Source: Thiorhodovibrio sp.
GTDB lineage: Bacteria; Pseudomonadota; Gammaproteobacteria; Chromatiales; Chromatiaceae
Assembly (NCBI GenBank): GCA_007128075.1
Contig: SKYD01000013.1
Location: 1 to 8,453, forward strand
Length of the DNA: 8,453 bases
Direction: 5' to 3'
Below are positions 6,564 to 8,453 of the stretch, in pieces (positions within the stretch are counted from its first letter, which is position 1; every line of letters begins with the position of its first letter). The position numbers and the translations under genes were made by a program. A model generated the notes under the pieces. That model saw only the letters and a program-made list of their open reading frames with translations, was not told the origin of the DNA and did not search any database.

Positions 6564-6765
6564 ATGACCGATTCCATTCCCCGCTGGTGCTATCGATTTG
6601 ATGACGACTGCCGTGCATTTTCTTTGCTACGCGAGGTTTGGCGCGACATCACGCCCACGCAATAGCAGCGTATTTTTCACATTTTGAAAACTGTTGGGGG
6701 TCGAGCAGGTGGTGCTCTTTGGCTCGTGGGCGCAGGGACGACAGCAGACGGTCAGGCGGGTATAG
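6564..6765 (+). pseudogene. Decayed HI0074/HI0073-like (HEPN / nucleotidyltransferase) gene remnants
   Basis: From ATG 6564 the frame reads MTDSIPRWCYRFDDDCRAFS and LLREVWRDITPTQ, then TAG at 6663. The RWxxRFxxxxxAxxLL pattern resembles the start of HI0074-type substrate-binding (HEPN-like) proteins. After the stop the same frame gives QRIFHILKTVG, and one base over, from 6700, VEQVVLFGSWAQGRQQ, then TAG at 6763. That is the start of a minimal nucleotidyltransferase, including the LFGSxAxG signature. Skipping one G in the GGGGG run at 6696-6700 joins the two parts. The downstream D-x-D residues are absent. The pair therefore seems to have collapsed by deletion, one nonsense change and one frameshift. 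Such HEPN/MNT pairs are often toxin-antitoxin modules. Both pieces are short, so the assignment is moderate. Confidence 0.5.
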
Positions 6766-6800
6766 ACGACCGCGCTAAAGTATTGTTTTAATAAGGATTT

Positions 6801-6839
6801 ATGTGCGCTCGCCCTGGAATGCTAAAAAAAATTTTTTGA
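6801..6839 (+). other. Possible 12-codon leader ORF upstream of cheA
   Basis: ATG 6801 is preceded by ATAAGGA at 6791-6797 and encodes MCARPGMLKKIF, ending TGA at 6837-6839, 13 bases before the cheA ATG. It has a better ribosome binding site than cheA itself. The last codons run over an A8/T6 tract. It may couple translation into cheA or be chance. Confidence 0.22.
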
Positions 6840-6852
6840 CCTAGTTCAGCTC

Positions 6853-8453
6853 ATGGCCATTGATATTACGAAATTTATCACCCGCTTTGTCGATGAAGCA
6901 CGCGAACATCTCACCCAACTCAACGATGGGCTGGCTGCACTTGCCAGCGGTCATAGCTCCCGCCAAGACATCGATCAGCTCTTTCGCTCCGCACATACCA
7001 TTAAGGGTTCGTCGCGGATGCTCAAGCTCACCACCATCACTGAGACCGCCCATGCGCTCGAAGATGTGCTCGGAGCGCTGCGCAGTGAAACGCTTAGTTA
7101 TGATCCAGCACTCGGCAAATTGGTACAGCGCGGAGTTGACGCGCTCTCTCAGTTGGTTGATCTACTGGCGCAAACCGCAGACCCCGCCCAGCTCCCCGCT
7201 GCTGATGCGGATTTGTGTGCTGCATTAACTGCTGCTGCCAGCGGTGCCCCACCTGCCACCGAACAATCGCCACCACCTGCGGTGGTTGCAGCAGCGCCAG
7301 CACCAGCACCTGCGCCCGTGGCTGAATCCACTGCTGATCCTGATGCGCCGCGTTTTGCCAGTGCGGAAACAGTGCGGGTACGCATCGAGCAGCTTGATCT
7401 GTTGATTAAGCTGATGGGCGAGGTCATCGCCAGCCACGATCAGCTACATCAACGGTTGGTGGAGATACGCATTTTGGAGTCCAGCCTTGGTCAGCATGGG
7501 GCATTGACTGCTTGGATCAAGCGGCTGCGCCATGATGTTCAGACCCAGGAAACCCTGATTCATCAACTGCATGAACGGGCCCTGACCTTGCGCATGTTGC
7601 CGCTGTCGCTGATTTTTGAGCCAGCCGCACGCATGGCGCGTGAGCTGGCGCGGTCGGTGGGCAAGGAGCTGCATTGCCAGATCAGTGGCGCGACCATTGA
7701 GCTGGATCGTCAGCTTATTGAGAGTCTTAGCGATCCGATTGTGCATCTGTTGCGTAATGCCGTGGACCATGCCTTCGAGCCGCCAGATCAACGGCAGGCA
7801 GCCAACAAGCCCACTGCAGGACAGTTGATGCTAAGTGCCCATCAGGATGGCGGTTGGGTGAGCCTGGCGATTCGTGACGATGGCCGTGGGATCGACCTGG
7901 CAGCAGTGCGCGACAAGGCAGTGCGCCGGGGGCTGTTGACAGCAGAACAGGCGGCAACTGCCAGCGAGCGCGAGATCATCGATCTCATTTTTGAGCCTGG
8001 TTTTTCCACCAGCGCACTGATTACCGATCTTTCGGGGCGCGGTGTTGGCATGGATGTGGTCAAGTCAACGGTAATCGATACCTTGCAGGGAACGATTCAG
8101 GTCGAGACCCATTCGGGTGCGGGCACGACATTCACGCTGCGGCTACCGGTGTCGTTGGCGGTGTTGCGGGTGTTGCTGATCGAAAGCGGCGGTCAATTGC
8201 TGGGTTTTATGGCACCGCATGTTGCGGAACTGTTGCGGGTGTCGCCAACTGCGTTGATGGCAATAGGCGAGCGCAGTGCGGTGATTGTGCGCAATGAATT
8301 TGTGCCAGTGATTGCTTTGGCTGAGTTATTGGGGCTTGAGGCCGCCGCGCCAAATCAACACGGTCTACTGTTGGTGGTGTTGCGGGTGCGCCACGAAAAA
8401 ATCGCCCTGGTGGTGGACGCGCTCTATGATGAGCGCGACATGATCGTTAAGCC
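6853..8453 (+). CDS. cheA: CheA-type chemotaxis histidine kinase (3' partial)
   Basis: 533 codons are visible and the frame is open at the window end. Domains in order: HPt/P1 with phosphorylatable H48 in AHTIKGSSRML; a Pro/Ala-rich linker (about 133-172) where classical CheA has the P2 docking domain; P3 dimerisation helices (about 175-290); and a HATPase. The HATPase has an N-box HLLRNAVDH (298-306), G1 DDGRG (342-346), F-box IFEPGFST (379-386) and G2 DLSGRGVGMD (392-401). From about 437 a CheW-like coupling domain continues to the end. It autophosphorylates and passes phosphate to CheY/CheB-type regulators in a chemoreceptor or pilus/surface-signalling array. P2 absence is common in hybrid CheA proteins that carry a C-terminal receiver, which could lie beyond the window. 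An in-frame TAA at 6823 limits the start, and ATG 6853 is the first ATG after it. No clear ribosome binding site precedes it. Confidence 0.93.
   Translation, partial: MAIDITKFITRFVDEAREHLTQLNDGLAALASGHSSRQDIDQLFRSAHTIKGSSRMLKLTTITETAHALEDVLGALRSETLSYDPALGKLVQRGVDALSQLVDLLAQTADPAQLPAADADLCAALTAAASGAPPATEQSPPPAVVAAAPAPAPAPVAESTADPDAPRFASAETVRVRIEQLDLLIKLMGEVIASHDQLHQRLVEIRILESSLGQHGALTAWIKRLRHDVQTQETLIHQLHERALTLRMLPLSLIFEPAARMARELARSVGKELHCQISGATIELDRQLIESLSDPIVHLLRNAVDHAFEPPDQRQAANKPTAGQLMLSAHQDGGWVSLAIRDDGRGIDLAAVRDKAVRRGLLTAEQAATASEREIIDLIFEPGFSTSALITDLSGRGVGMDVVKSTVIDTLQGTIQVETHSGAGTTFTLRLPVSLAVLRVLLIESGGQLLGFMAPHVAELLRVSPTALMAIGERSAVIVRNEFVPVIALAELLGLEAAAPNQHGLLLVVLRVRHEKIALVVDALYDERDMIVK

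Noticed and set aside
6268..6618. 116-residue minus-strand reading frame across the array and palindrome
   Set aside because: Its protein repeats SVSLHE because it translates the CRISPR-like repeats, and it contains RRGGSRTAPT, the translation of the palindrome. There is no independent coding signal.

Overview
The window reads as accessory DNA from a GC-rich bacterium, probably a gammaproteobacterium of the sulfur-oxidiser or purple-sulfur type. That guess rests on the style of the CheA kinase, the proteobacterial-type Uma2 protein, the codon use and a dispersed 28-bp palindrome. It is an inference from style, not a taxonomic match.

Positions 1-6202 hold five tightly packed plus-strand genes that make up most of a type III-D-like CRISPR effector operon. 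They are: (1) a 5'-truncated Csx10-type protein with a RAMP domain, a Cas5-like RAMP domain and a helical Cas11-like tail; (2) a tandem Cas7-Cas7 fusion; (3) a Uma2-family PD-(D/E)XK-like protein whose expected active-site lysine is replaced; (4) a small Csx19-like protein; and (5) a 713-residue RAMP protein carrying an N-terminal cold-shock domain. Neighbouring genes overlap by 4 or 8 bases, so translation is probably coupled. The set resembles the fused-subunit III-D variant described from cyanobacteria (Cas7-Cas5-Cas11, Cas7-2x, Csx19, Cas7 with insertion). Cas10, Cas6 and the adaptation genes are not in the window; Cas10 would be expected upstream.

Positions 6203-6852 (650 bp) have no intact long gene. 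They hold a small stem-loop after the operon, a short degenerate CRISPR-like array (37-bp repeat ending GAAAC, two spacers), a perfect 28-bp palindrome that interrupts the last repeat and is followed by a T-run, the wreck of a HEPN/MNT-type (HI0074/HI0073-like) gene pair, and a possible 12-codon leader ORF with a good ribosome binding site.

Positions 6853-8453 hold the start of a CheA-type chemotaxis histidine kinase, cut off by the window end. It is a separate functional unit from the CRISPR locus.

The most interesting points are the cold-shock domain on a CRISPR RAMP subunit, the Uma2-like gene lodged inside the effector operon with an altered active site, and the tiny decayed array next to an apparently intact effector module.
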